DNA of 64,000 nt from Pantoea phytobeneficialis (GCF_009728735.1 NZ_CP024636.1:1997211-2061210); one strand, 5' to 3'; numbered from the stretch's first letter, positions 17,088 through 27,053 are shown. Numbers and translations are program-made. Notes: generated by a model not told the origin, from the letters alone.

Positions 17088-17939
17088 TCACCACTTCATC
17101 TCGCCGCTATTCACCTTCGCGCTCAACGCCAGCGAGCTTTCGTCCGGCAAATTGGGGTAAGCGGCTTTCATCGTCTCAATCACTGCCACCGAACCTTTCT
17201 TCTCTGCCAGCGCGGCTTCAAATTTTTGCAGATAATTCAGCGTGAAGGTCACCGCCTCGTCGCCACGCGGGCGGGGGCCAATATAATGACCCGGAATCAC
17301 CACTTTCGGTTTTAACTGCTGTATTTCACGCAGTACGCTCCGCCACTGCTCGCGACTGGCGGGGGTTTGGGTATCTGCCGTCCAGACGTGAATGCCAGCC
17401 GCCACCGCAGTACCGCCGAGAATCGCCCGGTTTGCCGGAATCCAGACATAAGCGGATTTATCCCCGGCGTGACGTAATTCAATACGTTCGCCATCGACGC
17501 TGAAACCGGTCTGATAAGTTGTCTGTGGCACAATTAATTGCGTGGGGGCACCACCCGGCATTTTCGGTCCCCAATATTGCAGCTTGGCCTGTTTGGTGGC
17601 GTCGATATGTTCCACCACCAGCGGCGAGGCCACGACTTTTACCTGTGGGAAGGCTTTAACAATCGGTTCCAGACCAAAATAGAAGTCAGGATCGCCCGAG
17701 GTAATAACAATCTGCGTCAACTTTTTGCCGCTGGCTTTAATCATCTCCACCAGTTTTTCGCCATCTTTCGGGCTGAACTGCGCATCAAACAATATTGCTT
17801 CATGTGGGCCAGACACCAGGGTTGAAGACACCGGGAACAACCCCTGTTCCTGCGGGTTGTAGACCTCAAGGTGCAGTGGTGCGGCCAATACCGGGCCTGC
17901 GGTCAGCAGCAAACATAACGGTAATTTCTTCATTTTCAT
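17088..17939 (-). CDS. Exported MBL-fold hydrolase-like protein with altered metal site
   Basis: 283-aa protein with a signal peptide (about 1-19, ending LAAP) and a metallo-beta-lactamase fold: early strand (HEAILFDAQFSPKDGEKL), motif region VITSGDPDFYFGLEPI (about 92-107) and a late HYIGPRPRG. The usual HxHxDH zinc motif reads SxDxDF here, so most classical ligands are missing although the fold seems kept. This start (17939) is preferred to the upstream in-frame ATG because AAAGGA lies 9 nt before it and the product then begins with a clean signal peptide. Divergent from the LysR gene that may control it. Confidence 0.8.
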   Translation of the reverse strand: MKMKKLPLCLLLTAGPVLAAPLHLEVYNPQEQGLFPVSSTLVSGPHEAILFDAQFSPKDGEKLVEMIKASGKKLTQIVITSGDPDFYFGLEPIVKAFPQVKVVASPLVVEHIDATKQAKLQYWGPKMPGGAPTQLIVPQTTYQTGFSVDGERIELRHAGDKSAYVWIPANRAILGGTAVAAGIHVWTADTQTPASREQWRSVLREIQQLKPKVVIPGHYIGPRPRGDEAVTFTLNYLQKFEAALAEKKGSVAVIETMKAAYPNLPDESSLALSAKVNSGEMKW

Positions 17940-18061
17940 CACATATTCCTTTAAGCGGCAGCCTGCCGTCACTAAAAGCCTCATTGTAGGGAAATCTGGG
18001 TCTGTTAGAATTCCCGCAATCAGAGATGGTCAGTTTCATAAAACGATCAGATGGGGCGGAT

Positions 18062-18958
18062 ATGGACAGAGTGACGGCGGCAACGGTATTTAATCGTATC
18101 TGCGAACTGGGGAGCCTGAGTGCGGCGGCGCGGGCGCTGGATATTTCGCGGCCGATGGTAAGTCGCTACCTGGATGAGATGGAGAAGTGGGCCGGAGCGC
18201 GTTTACTGCATCGTTCTTCGCGCCGTCTGACCATTACCCCGGCCGGAGAAAAAATCCTCGAAAAAAGCCGTGCACTGGCGCGACTCGCTGAGGACATTGC
18301 CGATCAAGGCACACAACGCGACGTGCAGGGCATCCTGCGTGTGGCCTGTGCGCACTCCACTGCCACCCATATTCTGGGGCCGATGATCCCGGCGTTTTTG
18401 GCCCGCTACCCGGCGCTGCGCATTGAACTGGAGATTAACAATCAGCCCGTGAGTCTGGTCGGGGAGCGCATCGATCTGGCGGTGCGCATCACTAACGATC
18501 CTGAACCAGGCGCAATTGCGCGTCGCCTCGGCGAATGTGTGTCGGTGGTGTGCGCATCACCGGCGTATTTGCAGCAGTACGGCACCCCGCAAACCCCGCA
18601 GGACCTGACACAGCATAATTGCCTGCACTACAGCCGTTTTGCCGGGCAACGCTGGCAATTTAATGACCGCAACGGTGAGGTGATCACCACCACCATCAGC
18701 GGTAATTTCAGTGCCGGCATCTCTTCGGTGTTGTGCGATGCGGCCAGCGCCGGTTGTGGTGTGGCGATGGTGCCGGAGATGGAGGCACGCGCGGCGATCA
18801 ACAGCGGGCAGTTACAACGTTTGATGCCAGACTTTACGCCCAAAACGCTGGGTATCTATGGTCTGTATATGTCACGCGATCGCCAGCCTGCGGCCTTGCG
18901 CCTGTTTCTGGCGGCGGTGCAGCAGCGCCTGGCTGAGGATGTGCCAGCGGCAAGTTAA
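18062..18958 (+). CDS. LysR-family transcriptional regulator
   Basis: 298-aa LysR regulator: N-terminal winged HTH (about 1-60; GSLSAAARALDISRPMVSRYLDEME) and a two-lobe effector domain (about 88-290) of the CrgA/DsdC-like branch (AVRITNDPEPGAIARRL). Start 18062 gives the usual MDRVTAATVF opening; an upstream in-frame start would add 12 unusual residues. It is divergent from the MBL-fold gene with a 122-bp gap, the classical arrangement for a LysR protein and its target. Confidence 0.85.
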   Translation: MDRVTAATVFNRICELGSLSAAARALDISRPMVSRYLDEMEKWAGARLLHRSSRRLTITPAGEKILEKSRALARLAEDIADQGTQRDVQGILRVACAHSTATHILGPMIPAFLARYPALRIELEINNQPVSLVGERIDLAVRITNDPEPGAIARRLGECVSVVCASPAYLQQYGTPQTPQDLTQHNCLHYSRFAGQRWQFNDRNGEVITTTISGNFSAGISSVLCDAASAGCGVAMVPEMEARAAINSGQLQRLMPDFTPKTLGIYGLYMSRDRQPAALRLFLAAVQQRLAEDVPAAS

Positions 18959-19048
18959 AAAATGTTTTCATCGCACCTCTGGCCTGGCTGTGGACCACAA
19001 TTCCTGTCAGGCTAGCGTGTTTATGCCAAATCAGAGAAGGGAAAGAAG

Positions 19049-19912
19049 ATGAGTCAGCAACCTGTGGTAGCGGTGTTAGGACTGGGCGCAATGGGGCATG
19101 CTTTTGCTGCCAACCTGCTGAAAAAAGGCTTTGTGGTACGCGGTTGGAACCGTACCCGCGCCCGTGGCGAAGATTTATTGTCAGCCGGGCTGATGCTGGG
19201 TGACAGTGCCATCCAGGCGGTGGACGGCGCAGATGTGGTGATCGCCATGCTGTCTGACGGTGAGACGACTCGCCAGGTGGTACAAGACGCGCAGGGCGCA
19301 TTGAAGCAGGGCGCTACCCTGTGCCAGATGGGCACCATCGGTGTCGAAGCGACAGATGCGTTAATCGCGGAACTGGCGGCCTCTCGCCCGGATGTGGTGT
19401 TTATCGATGCCCCGGTGTCGGGCACCAAGGCCCCGGCAGAAAACGCGCAGATTCTGGTGATGGCGAGCGGCGACCAGAGCAAAGCCGCCGCAGCGGAACA
19501 GGTATTTGCGGCGATTGGCAAGGGCACCCAATGGCTGGGTGAGGCCGGTGCCAGTTCGCGTATGAAGCTGGTGGTGAACAGCTGGTTGATTGGTCTGATG
19601 CAGAGCCTGGCGGAGAGTACCCGTCTGGCGGAGCAGTTTGGTTTCACCACCGACGATCTGTGGAAAGTGCTGGACGGTGGCCCGCTGGCGGCGCCTTACG
19701 CCAAAATGAAACTCGGCATGATTGCCAGCCAGGACTTCACCCCGCAGATGCACCTGATCTGGGCGCTGAAAGATGCCCGTCTGGCGCTGGATGCGGCGGG
19801 TGAAGCCAAATTGCCGGCGCTGGAAAATATCGTCGAGGTCTGGCAGCAAGCGGTGGATGCGGGTTACGGCGAGCAGGATCTGGCGGCGGTTTATCAGTTC
19901 CTGAAGCGCTAA
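19049..19912 (+). CDS. 3-hydroxyisobutyrate dehydrogenase-family NAD(P)-dependent oxidoreductase
   Basis: 287-aa beta-hydroxyacid dehydrogenase. The Rossmann motif VLGLGAMGHAFAANLLKKG is at 9-27, the substrate-loop motif FIDAPVSGTKAPAENAQ near 118-134, and the catalytic-lysine helix RMKLVVNSWL near 171-180. Members reduce or oxidise small beta-hydroxyacids such as 3-hydroxyisobutyrate, tartronate semialdehyde or glyoxylate; the substrate is not evident. It ends 4 nt before an AraC-family gene, so the two are probably co-transcribed. Confidence 0.85.
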   Translation: MSQQPVVAVLGLGAMGHAFAANLLKKGFVVRGWNRTRARGEDLLSAGLMLGDSAIQAVDGADVVIAMLSDGETTRQVVQDAQGALKQGATLCQMGTIGVEATDALIAELAASRPDVVFIDAPVSGTKAPAENAQILVMASGDQSKAAAAEQVFAAIGKGTQWLGEAGASSRMKLVVNSWLIGLMQSLAESTRLAEQFGFTTDDLWKVLDGGPLAAPYAKMKLGMIASQDFTPQMHLIWALKDARLALDAAGEAKLPALENIVEVWQQAVDAGYGEQDLAAVYQFLKR

Positions 19913-19916
19913 CCCG

Positions 19917-20699
19917 ATGACTGCGGTGCTGAACTTCAGTTTTGCCAGCCGTCCGCTGGTGCCGTACGCCCATGATTATGCGCACGGCGCGGTGGAGCCG
20001 TGGCATCACCACGACTGCGCGCAATTGATTCATACCCTGAGCGGCGTGGTGAAGGTGGAGACGCAGCACGGCAGTTGGATCGTGCCGCCCAGCCGGGGCG
20101 TCTGGTTGCCTGCGGGTACGCGCCATGCGTTGCAGATTACCGGTCAGGTGGCGGCGCGCACGGTGTTTGTTGATCCGCTGGCGCGTGCTGACCTGCCCGC
20201 CAGTTGTCAGGTGGTGCAGATCTCGCCATTGCTGCGTGAACTGATTGTCAGCGCCATCGATCTGCCCGAAAGTTATCAAGCAGGCAGCCGTGCCGAGCGC
20301 ATCTACGAGTTAATTCTGGATGAAATTCGGGTGATGGATGTGCTGCCGTTCGGCCTGCCGTGGCCGGAGAGCGCACGCTTGTTAACGCTGTGCCAGCAGA
20401 TCCAGCAGCAACCCGGTGAAAACTGGACGCTGGCGCGGGCGGCGGCGGAATTGTGCGTCGCGGAGCGCACTCTGGCGCGCCACTTCAGTCGCGAAACGGG
20501 TTTACAGTTCAGCGACTGGGTGCGGCGCGCCCGTCTTGGCGTCGCCCTGACACGACTGGCGCAGGGCGATTCGGTGCTGGCGGTGGCACTCGATCTGGGT
20601 TACGACAGTCCGAGCGCCTTCAGCGCGATGTTTCGCCGTTTGCTGGGTGTTACGCCAGCGAACTACTTTCCTGCGGCAGAAAAGCGTGGGCGGCATTGA
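19917..20699 (+). CDS. AraC-family regulator with N-terminal cupin
   Basis: 260-aa regulator: cupin domain (about 15-95; EPWHHHDCAQLIHTLSGVVKV) and a C-terminal AraC HTH pair (about 165-255; RAAAELCVAERTLARHFSRE and LDLGYDSPSAFSAMFRR). The layout is that of the NimR/YdeC group, which often controls transporters or small-molecule enzymes. Its last 50 nt overlap the convergent 3-prime end of leuA, so transcription through one could affect the other. Confidence 0.83.
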   Translation: MTAVLNFSFASRPLVPYAHDYAHGAVEPWHHHDCAQLIHTLSGVVKVETQHGSWIVPPSRGVWLPAGTRHALQITGQVAARTVFVDPLARADLPASCQVVQISPLLRELIVSAIDLPESYQAGSRAERIYELILDEIRVMDVLPFGLPWPESARLLTLCQQIQQQPGENWTLARAAAELCVAERTLARHFSRETGLQFSDWVRRARLGVALTRLAQGDSVLAVALDLGYDSPSAFSAMFRRLLGVTPANYFPAAEKRGRH

Positions 20700-22335
20700 G
20701 CAACGCCTGCAATGAGGCGCGCGCCACGTCATTATCGATACCTACCCCCCAGGCGCGTTCGCCACGCGTGTTGAGGCAGCTGAGATAGGTGACCGAACGA
20801 CTGTCGCTGCGTTTGCCGAGCGTATGTTCGTGATAATCCTCAATGCTCAGCGTCAGGCCATAACGCTGGCGCAGTGCCGCCACCGCCGCTGACAGCAAAC
20901 CGTTGCCTTTACCCTCCACACTGATCTGCTGCGCGCCTTGCTGCACACGGGCTTTCAGTCGCGTTTCACCGGATTCATCGCTGTGGCTCTCTGCTTCCAG
21001 CAAGCGACGCGCCGGGTGGGTCAAGCCGTAGTGTTCACAAAACAATTGCCACAGGGCGTGATGGGTCATCTCCTGACCGTGCGCATCGGTCTGTTGCTGC
21101 ACGATACGGCTGAAATCCTGTTGCAGACCGCGCGGCAGTTGCAGACCGTGATTCTGTTCCAGCAGCCAGGCGGCACCGCCTTTGCCAGATTGGCTGTTCA
21201 CCCGAATCACCGCCTCATAGCTGCAACCGATATCGGCGGGATCGAGCGGCAGGTAGGGCATCTGCCAGAAAATTTCCTCGCGCTGTGCACGCTCGGCAAA
21301 ACCTTTGCGAATCGCATCCTGATGCGAACCGGAAAACGCGGTAAACACCAGCTCCCCGGCATAAGGATGACGTGGATGCACCGGCAACTGATTGCAGCGC
21401 GTCACCACTTCCAGCACCTGCTGAATATCACTGAAATCGAGCTGCGGGGCGACGCCCTGGGTATAGAGGTTCAGCGCCAGCGTGACCAAATCGACGTTAC
21501 CGGTACGCTCACCATTGCCAAACAGGCATCCCTCCACACGATCGGCTCCGGCCAGCAGCGCCAGCTCGGCACAGGCGATACCGGTGCCGCGATCGTTATG
21601 CGGATGGACGCTGATGCTCACCTGTGAACGCTGGCTAAAGTGACGGCAGAAATATTCAATCTGGTCGGCATACACGTTGGGGGTGTTCACCTCCACGGTG
21701 GCAGGCAGGTTAATGATCATCGGCCTTTGCGCATTGGGTTGCCAGATTGCCGCCACCGCTTCACAAATCTCCAGCGCAAATTCCGGTTCGGTAAAGCAGA
21801 ACGTTTCCGGTGAGTACTGGAAGGTCCAGGCAGTATCGCCCTGGCTGGCGCAGCGTGCGCGGATCTGTCGAGCCGCCGCGCAGGCCAGCTCGATAATCTC
21901 GGCCTTGCTCTGGCGAAACACGCGTTCACGGAACAGCGGGGCGGTAGCGTTGTACAGATGGATGATGGCGCGGGGCGCCCCACGCAGCGCTTCAAAGGTG
22001 CGATCAATCAAATCGGCACGCGCCTGGGTCAACACCTGAATGGCCACATCGTCAGGGATATGACGTTGTTCAATCAGCAGGCGCACAAAGTCGAAGTCGG
22101 TTTGCGAGGCGGCCGGAAACGCCACTTCGATCTCTTTAAAGCCGCAGCGCAGCAGCAGTTGCCAGAATTCCAGCTTGCGCGCGCTGTCCATCGGCGTGGC
22201 TAACGCCTGATTACCGTCACGCAGATCGGTCGACAGCCAGCGCGGTGCCTGAGTCAGCTGGCGTGATGGCCACTGACGTTCGGGTAAGTTGATAACCGGG
22301 TAAGGGCGATATTTTTCAGCGGGTTGGGTAAGCAT
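20650..22335 (-). CDS. leuA: 2-isopropylmalate synthase, long (type 2) form
   Basis: 561-aa enzyme condensing acetyl-CoA with 2-oxoisovalerate, the first committed step of leucine synthesis. The HMGL-like TIM barrel is about 40-330, with LSTDLRDGNQALATPMD, the metal motif SVHPHNDRGTG and the GNGERTGNVDLVT loop; a C-terminal regulatory domain follows. It resembles the longer LeuA form known from actinobacteria and some proteobacteria rather than the 520-aa enteric LeuA. No leuBCD genes or leu leader peptide are nearby. GGAGAA lies 6-9 nt before the ATG. The 3-prime end overlaps the AraC gene by 50 nt. Confidence 0.85.
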   Translation of the reverse strand: MLTQPAEKYRPYPVINLPERQWPSRQLTQAPRWLSTDLRDGNQALATPMDSARKLEFWQLLLRCGFKEIEVAFPAASQTDFDFVRLLIEQRHIPDDVAIQVLTQARADLIDRTFEALRGAPRAIIHLYNATAPLFRERVFRQSKAEIIELACAAARQIRARCASQGDTAWTFQYSPETFCFTEPEFALEICEAVAAIWQPNAQRPMIINLPATVEVNTPNVYADQIEYFCRHFSQRSQVSISVHPHNDRGTGIACAELALLAGADRVEGCLFGNGERTGNVDLVTLALNLYTQGVAPQLDFSDIQQVLEVVTRCNQLPVHPRHPYAGELVFTAFSGSHQDAIRKGFAERAQREEIFWQMPYLPLDPADIGCSYEAVIRVNSQSGKGGAAWLLEQNHGLQLPRGLQQDFSRIVQQQTDAHGQEMTHHALWQLFCEHYGLTHPARRLLEAESHSDESGETRLKARVQQGAQQISVEGKGNGLLSAAVAALRQRYGLTLSIEDYHEHTLGKRSDSRSVTYLSCLNTRGERAWGVGIDNDVARASLQALLNAAHAFLPQESSSLA

Positions 22336-22430
22336 TGGGATTCTCCTTATGTTCTGCGGTCAGTGTTGCCGAAACCCGGTGGTGCAGGCTCGCCCATTGC
22401 TGACAACCACCCGCGCAAAACTGACAAATC

Positions 22431-22540
22431 CTGCGTGATAAATCACGCCGCTACCAACCGTGTACCTGGCGTATCAACGCGCGACAAATCCCATCCGACA
22501 ACCCGTTACCCAACGGTAGTGGCGCGATTTATCGCGCAAC
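22431..22540. repeat. Inverted REP pair (diverged)
   Basis: An inverted unit (GCGTGATAAATCACGCCGC) and a forward unit (GTGGCGCGATTTATCGCGC) about 75 nt apart, between the divergent leuA and dipeptidase genes. The first arm has drifted (GTGATAAATCAC). Confidence 0.75.
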
Positions 22541-22634
22541 ATTATGCGCCATCATCGGCTTCCCGGCGGCTGCGGCAGAAAAGTCCTTCTCGCGTTGCAT
22601 TGCTCAGCAGCAGGCGTGCGCGTAGCATAGCCGC

Positions 22635-23684
22635 ATGTTTTCTTCTTTTTCCTCGCTTATGTCACTTCCCACATTTGATGGTCATAACGATCTGCTGCTG
22701 AACCTGTGGCTGCATCATCGTGATAATCCCGCTGAGGTGTTTTTCTCCGGCATTGCAAACGGTCACCTTGATTACCCGCGGATGCAGCAGGGCGGTTTTG
22801 CGGGTGGCCTGTTTGCGTTATTTGTGCCACCGCAGCGTTATATCGAGCAGGTTGCCCCGCAGCGTGCGCAGGAGCGCGTGGCGCCACTGGAGATTCTGTG
22901 GCAGCAACTCGCCATCCTGAAAACTCTGGTGGCCGAATCACAGGGGCGCGCCCGCCTGTGCCTGAACACGGCGGATATCGCGGCCTGTCGGGCTGAGGGT
23001 GTGCTGGCGATGGTGGCGCATATCGAGGGCGCGGATGGTTTTGATGGTGAGGGGGACGCGTTGACAGCGTTTTATCAGGCGGGGGTACGCAGTATCGGAC
23101 CGTTCTGGAATCTGCCCAATCGTTTCGGCGCGGGCGTCACCGGTAATTTTCCCGGTTCCCCGGACAGCGGCCCCGGTTTAACCTCCGCCGGGGAGGCGCT
23201 GATTGTCGCCGCCAATCGGCATCGTATGCTGATTGATGTTTCACACATGAACGAAAAGGCGTTCTGGGATACCGCGCGCTTATCCACCGCGCCGCTGGTC
23301 GCCACCCATTCCAACGCGCATGCCCTTTGCCCACAGCCACGTAACCTCACCGATGCGCAATTACGGGCTATCCGCGACAGCGGCGGTATCGTGGGTGTGA
23401 ATTTTGGTAACGCCTTCTTACGCCCCGATGGTAAACGCGACAGTGATACGCCGCTGATCGAAATTGGTAAACATATTGATCACTTAATGGAGATAATGGG
23501 GAGTGATCATGTGGGCTTTGGTTCCGATTTTGACGGCATCAGCACGCCGGACGCCTTAAAAGATGTGTCCGGGCTACCCAGGATCTTCACGCTATTGCGC
23601 GAGATTGGCTATGATCAGCCGTTACTGGAGCAGCTTGCCTGGGGTAACTGGCAGCGGGTGCTGAAACAGATTTGGCGGGAATAA
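22635..23684 (+). CDS. Membrane dipeptidase-family (peptidase M19) metallohydrolase
   Basis: 349-aa renal-dipeptidase-like zinc enzyme. Metal-binding motifs occur in order: HND in TFDGHNDLL (about 15-20), AHIEGAD (about 135), DVSHMNEKAFWD (about 202), THSNAHAL (about 222) and SDFDGI near the C-terminus. The family hydrolyses dipeptides, including D-containing ones. No signal peptide is obvious. ATG 22635 and ATG 22659 are both possible and neither has a clear ribosome-binding site. It lies directly upstream of pqqA in the same direction, with 151 bp between them, which may be chance or may link a peptidase to PQQ-peptide turnover. Confidence 0.8.
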   Translation: MFSSFSSLMSLPTFDGHNDLLLNLWLHHRDNPAEVFFSGIANGHLDYPRMQQGGFAGGLFALFVPPQRYIEQVAPQRAQERVAPLEILWQQLAILKTLVAESQGRARLCLNTADIAACRAEGVLAMVAHIEGADGFDGEGDALTAFYQAGVRSIGPFWNLPNRFGAGVTGNFPGSPDSGPGLTSAGEALIVAANRHRMLIDVSHMNEKAFWDTARLSTAPLVATHSNAHALCPQPRNLTDAQLRAIRDSGGIVGVNFGNAFLRPDGKRDSDTPLIEIGKHIDHLMEIMGSDHVGFGSDFDGISTPDALKDVSGLPRIFTLLREIGYDQPLLEQLAWGNWQRVLKQIWRE

Positions 23685-23835
23685 CACAATTCCCTTACCG
23701 AAACAGGGTTGATCTGTTCGTCACATTGGCGCAACATCAGCCCGCGATGTGTATTGCGATCGGGATCACGTTTCTCGGTGCAAACATTCCATGCAGAGAA
23801 TGCTCTGCGTAAAGAGACTTTAGAGGAAGAATATT

Positions 23836-23907
23836 ATGTGGAAAAAACCTGAATTTGTTGACCTGCGTCTGGGCCTGGAAGTGACTCTGTACATCTCCAA
23901 CCGCTAA
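23836..23907 (+). CDS. pqqA: PqqA, precursor peptide of PQQ
   Basis: 23-aa ribosomally made precursor from which PQQ is built. The sequence contains EVTLYISN; Glu15 and Tyr19 in the ExxxY pattern are the residues cross-linked by PqqE and excised. AGAGGAAG lies 9-14 nt upstream of ATG 23836. First gene of pqqABCDEF. Confidence 0.96.
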   Translation: MWKKPEFVDLRLGLEVTLYISNR

Positions 23908-23914
23908 GACTTCT

Positions 23915-23945
23915 GCCCGCCAATCGCGCGGGCATTTTGTTTTCT
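23915..23945 (+). terminator. pqqA-pqqB attenuating terminator
   Basis: GCCCGC pairs with GCGGGC around a 7-nt loop, followed by ATTTTGTTTTC. Partial termination here would give more pqqA than pqqB-F transcript, as is common in pqq operons. Confidence 0.75.
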
Positions 23946-23962
23946 TTCTCCGGTCATTTCTC

Positions 23963-24889
23963 ATGTTTATTAAAGTTCTCGGTTCAGCGGCGGGCGGTGG
24001 TTTTCCGCAGTGGAACTGTAACTGCGCCAATTGTAGCGGCTTGCGTAACGGCACCATCCAGGCACAGGCACGGACGCAATCCTCGATTATTGTCAGCGAT
24101 AACGGTGAAGATTGGGTGCTGTGTAATGCCTCACCTGATATCAGCCAGCAAATTGCCCACACGCCAGAACTCAATAAAAAGGGCGTGCTGCGCGGTACCG
24201 CGATTGGCAGCATCATTCTTACCGACAGCCAGATCGACCACACCACCGGCTTATTAAGCCTGCGCGAAGGCTGCCCGCATCAGGTCTGGTGCACCCCGGA
24301 AGTCCATGCTGACCTGACCAGCGGCTTCCCGATTTTCACCATGTTGCAACACTGGAATGGCGGTTTGCAGCATCATGCGTTGACGCCGCTGGAGCCTTTC
24401 AGTGTCGATGTTTGTCGCAATCTTGAGTTCACCGCCATCCCGATTCTCAGCAACGCGCCGCCGTACTCGCCGTTCCGCGATCGTCCACTGCCCGGACATA
24501 ACGTGGCGCTGTTTATTACCAACCGCGCCAATGGCCAAACCTTGCTGTATGCACCAGGCTTGGGTGAGCCGGATGCGGTGATCATGCCGTGGCTGCAAAA
24601 GGCCGATTGCCTGCTGATAGACGGTACCGTCTGGCAGGATGATGAGCTGCTGACCACCGGCGTTGGTAAAAATACCGGCAAAGCGATGGGCCATTTAGCG
24701 CTGGCTGAAGAACAAGGTCTGATGGCGTTGCTGGCGTCCTTACCGGCGAAACGCAAAATTTTGATTCATATTAATAACACCAATCCGATCCTCAACGAGC
24801 AATCGCCACAGCGTCAGTACCTGACACAGCAGGGCATTGAAGTGAGCTGGGATGGGATGGCGATCCATTTGCAGGAGTCTTCATCGTGA
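23963..24889 (+). CDS. pqqB: PqqB, MBL-fold PQQ biosynthesis protein
   Basis: 308-aa MBL-fold protein required for PQQ production, assigned to hydroxylation of the processed tyrosine (or earlier thought to aid transport). Begins [20 protein letters not shown] with the family's Cys-rich metal loop. The active region reads [19 protein letters not shown], the usual PqqB form of the MBL motif. Overlaps pqqC by 4 nt (start inside GTGATC), showing coupling. Confidence 0.96.
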   Translation: MFIKVLGSAAGGGFPQWNCNCANCSGLRNGTIQAQARTQSSIIVSDNGEDWVLCNASPDISQQIAHTPELNKKGVLRGTAIGSIILTDSQIDHTTGLLSLREGCPHQVWCTPEVHADLTSGFPIFTMLQHWNGGLQHHALTPLEPFSVDVCRNLEFTAIPILSNAPPYSPFRDRPLPGHNVALFITNRANGQTLLYAPGLGEPDAVIMPWLQKADCLLIDGTVWQDDELLTTGVGKNTGKAMGHLALAEEQGLMALLASLPAKRKILIHINNTNPILNEQSPQRQYLTQQGIEVSWDGMAIHLQESSS

Positions 24890-25641
24890 TCATTACTGAA
24901 GCCCTGACGCCAGCCGCCTTTGAACAGGCACTGCGCGCCAAAGGTGCCTACTACCATATCCATCACCCGTACCACATCGCCATGCACAATGGCGCGGCGA
25001 CACCGGAGCAGATCAAGGGCTGGGTTGCCAACCGTTTCTACTACCAGACCAACATCCCGTTGAAAGATGCGGCGATCATGGCGAACTGCCCGGATCCGGC
25101 AACACGCCGCAAATGGGTACAGCGTATTCTCGATCACGATGGTAGCAACGGACACGAGGGCGGTATCGAAGCCTGGTTGCAACTGGGTGAAGCGGTAGGG
25201 CTGACGCGTGAAGAACTGCTGTCTGAGCAGCATGTGCTGCCGGGCGTGCGCTTTGCGGTCGACGCCTACGTGAACTTTGCCCGTCGCGCCAACTGGCAGG
25301 AGGCGGCCTGTAGCTCGCTGACCGAATTGTTCGCGCCGCAGATCCATCAGTCGCGTCTCGATAGCTGGCCGCAGCACTATCCGTGGATCAAAGAGGAAGG
25401 TTATTTCTACTTCCGCAGCCGTCTGAGCCAGGCGAACCGCGATGTTGAGCACGGGCTGGCGCTGGCGCTGGAGATCTTCACCACGGCGGAACAGCAGAAC
25501 CGTATGCTGGAAATCCTGCAATTCAAGCTCGACATCCTGTGGACCATGCTCGATGCCATGACCATGGCTTACGCGTTAGAACGTCCCCCTTATCACACGG
25601 TCACCGATAAGGCGGCCTGGCACACCACCCGACTGGTATAA
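24886..25641 (+). CDS. pqqC: PqqC, pyrroloquinoline-quinone synthase
   Basis: 251-aa cofactorless oxidase catalysing the final ring closure and eight-electron oxidation to PQQ. Conserved blocks: [15 protein letters not shown] (about 23-37), [14 protein letters not shown] (about 49), [17 protein letters not shown] (about 83) and [13 protein letters not shown]. Length matches the family (about 250). Start GTG 24886 overlaps the pqqB stop. Separated from pqqD by 4 nt. Confidence 0.96.
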   Translation: MIITEALTPAAFEQALRAKGAYYHIHHPYHIAMHNGAATPEQIKGWVANRFYYQTNIPLKDAAIMANCPDPATRRKWVQRILDHDGSNGHEGGIEAWLQLGEAVGLTREELLSEQHVLPGVRFAVDAYVNFARRANWQEAACSSLTELFAPQIHQSRLDSWPQHYPWIKEEGYFYFRSRLSQANRDVEHGLALALEIFTTAEQQNRMLEILQFKLDILWTMLDAMTMAYALERPPYHTVTDKAAWHTTRLV

Positions 25642-25645
25642 ACAG

Positions 25646-25924
25646 ATGAAAGATAACCTGATCCCCGCGTTCCGCCGTGGCTATCGCCTGCAATGGGAAC
25701 CGGCGCAGGAGAGCCACGTTGTGCTCTACCCGGAAGGCATGGCGAAGCTGAATGAAACCGCGACCGCCATCCTCGAACTGGTGACCGGCAAACAAGATGT
25801 CGCCGCGATTATCGCGACGCTGAATGCGCGCTTCCCGGATGCGGGTGGTGTGGATGAAGACGTAAAAGCATTTTTGCAGTCTGCTATTGAACAGAAATGG
25901 ATCCAGTGTCGTGAACCCGAATAA
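25646..25924 (+). CDS. pqqD: PqqD, peptide chaperone (RiPP recognition element)
   Basis: 92-aa winged-helix chaperone that binds PqqA and presents it to PqqE. Contains [22 protein letters not shown] and the helix [13 protein letters not shown] typical of RiPP recognition elements. Ends 14 nt inside the pqqE coding sequence. Confidence 0.95.
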   Translation: MKDNLIPAFRRGYRLQWEPAQESHVVLYPEGMAKLNETATAILELVTGKQDVAAIIATLNARFPDAGGVDEDVKAFLQSAIEQKWIQCREPE

Positions 25925-27053
25925 AAACGGCGTGACGCCGCCGCTGTGGCTGCTGGCCGAGCTGACTTACCGCTGCCCGTTGCAGTGTCCGTACTGCTCG
26001 AACCCGCTCGATTTTGCCCAGCAGGAAAAAGAGCTGACCACCGAACAGTGGATTGAGGTGTTCCGTCAGGCACGCGCGATGGGTAGCGTGCAGCTCGGTT
26101 TTTCCGGCGGTGAACCGCTGACGCGTAAAGATTTACCGGAACTGATCAAGGCGGCGCGCGATCTCGGTTTCTACACTAACCTGATCACTTCAGGCATTGG
26201 CCTGACGCAAAACAAACTGGATGCGTTTGCCGATGCCGGACTGGACCATATTCAGATCAGCTTTCAGGCGAGTGACGAAACGCTGAACGCTGCGCTGGCC
26301 GGATCGAAGAAAGCCTTCCAGCAGAAACTGGAGATGGCGAAAGCGGTGAAAGCACACGGTTATCCGATGGTGCTGAACTTCGTGTTGCATCGCCATAACA
26401 TCGACCAGATCGACAAAATTATCGACCTGTGTATCGAGCTGGAAGCCGATGATGTCGAACTGGCAACCTGCCAGTTTTACGGCTGGGCGCATATCAATCG
26501 TCAGGGATTGTTACCGACGCGCGAGCAAATCGCCCGTGCCGAAGCCGTGGTGGCCGAGTATCGCCAGCGCATGGAAGCCAGCGGCAACCTGACCAACCTG
26601 TTGTTCGTCACGCCGGATTATTACGAAGAACGTCCGAAGCCCTGCATGGGCGGCTGGGGATCGATCTTCCTCAGCGTCACGCCGGAAGGTACGGCATTGC
26701 CGTGCCACAGCGCCCGCCAGTTACCGGTTGAGTTCCCGTCGGTGCTGGAGCAGAGTCTGGACGACATCTGGTATAACTCATTCGGTTTTAACCGTTACCG
26801 GGGTTATGACTGGATGCCGGAGCCGTGCCGTTCCTGTGACGAAAAAGAGAAGGACTTCGGCGGCTGTCGTTGCCAGGCCTATATGCTGACCGGCAATGCT
26901 GACAACACCGACCCGGTATGCAGCAAATCGCCACACCACGATAAAATCCTCGAAGCCCGGCGTGAAGCCAGCTGTAGCGATATCAAAATCGCACAACTGC
27001 AATTCCGTAATCGCGCCAACTCGCAGCTGATCTACAAGCAGCGCATTCTCTGA
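25911..27053 (+). CDS. pqqE: PqqE, radical SAM PqqA-crosslinking enzyme
   Basis: 380-aa radical SAM enzyme forming the Glu-Tyr carbon-carbon bond in PqqA. The CxxxCxxC cluster motif is Cys22, Cys26 and Cys29 ([10 protein letters not shown]), followed by [20 protein letters not shown] domain near 310-345 carries the auxiliary-cluster cysteines ([19 protein letters not shown]). GTG 25911 is chosen over an upstream in-frame TTG because the product then starts [19 protein letters not shown], matching family length. Its stop overlaps the pqqF start. Confidence 0.96.
   Translation: MNPNKNGVTPPLWLLAELTYRCPLQCPYCSNPLDFAQQEKELTTEQWIEVFRQARAMGSVQLGFSGGEPLTRKDLPELIKAARDLGFYTNLITSGIGLTQNKLDAFADAGLDHIQISFQASDETLNAALAGSKKAFQQKLEMAKAVKAHGYPMVLNFVLHRHNIDQIDKIIDLCIELEADDVELATCQFYGWAHINRQGLLPTREQIARAEAVVAEYRQRMEASGNLTNLLFVTPDYYEERPKPCMGGWGSIFLSVTPEGTALPCHSARQLPVEFPSVLEQSLDDIWYNSFGFNRYRGYDWMPEPCRSCDEKEKDFGGCRCQAYMLTGNADNTDPVCSKSPHHDKILEARREASCSDIKIAQLQFRNRANSQLIYKQRIL

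Noticed and set aside
16904..17245. Open plus-strand frame as a chemotaxis-receptor remnant
   Set aside because: Only a short SVxQAA-like resemblance; most of the frame is antisense to the MBL gene and the rest is AT-rich filler.
25887..25910. Upstream TTG start for pqqE
   Set aside because: It would add eight residues not typical of PqqE and extend the overlap with pqqD; GTG 25911 fits better.
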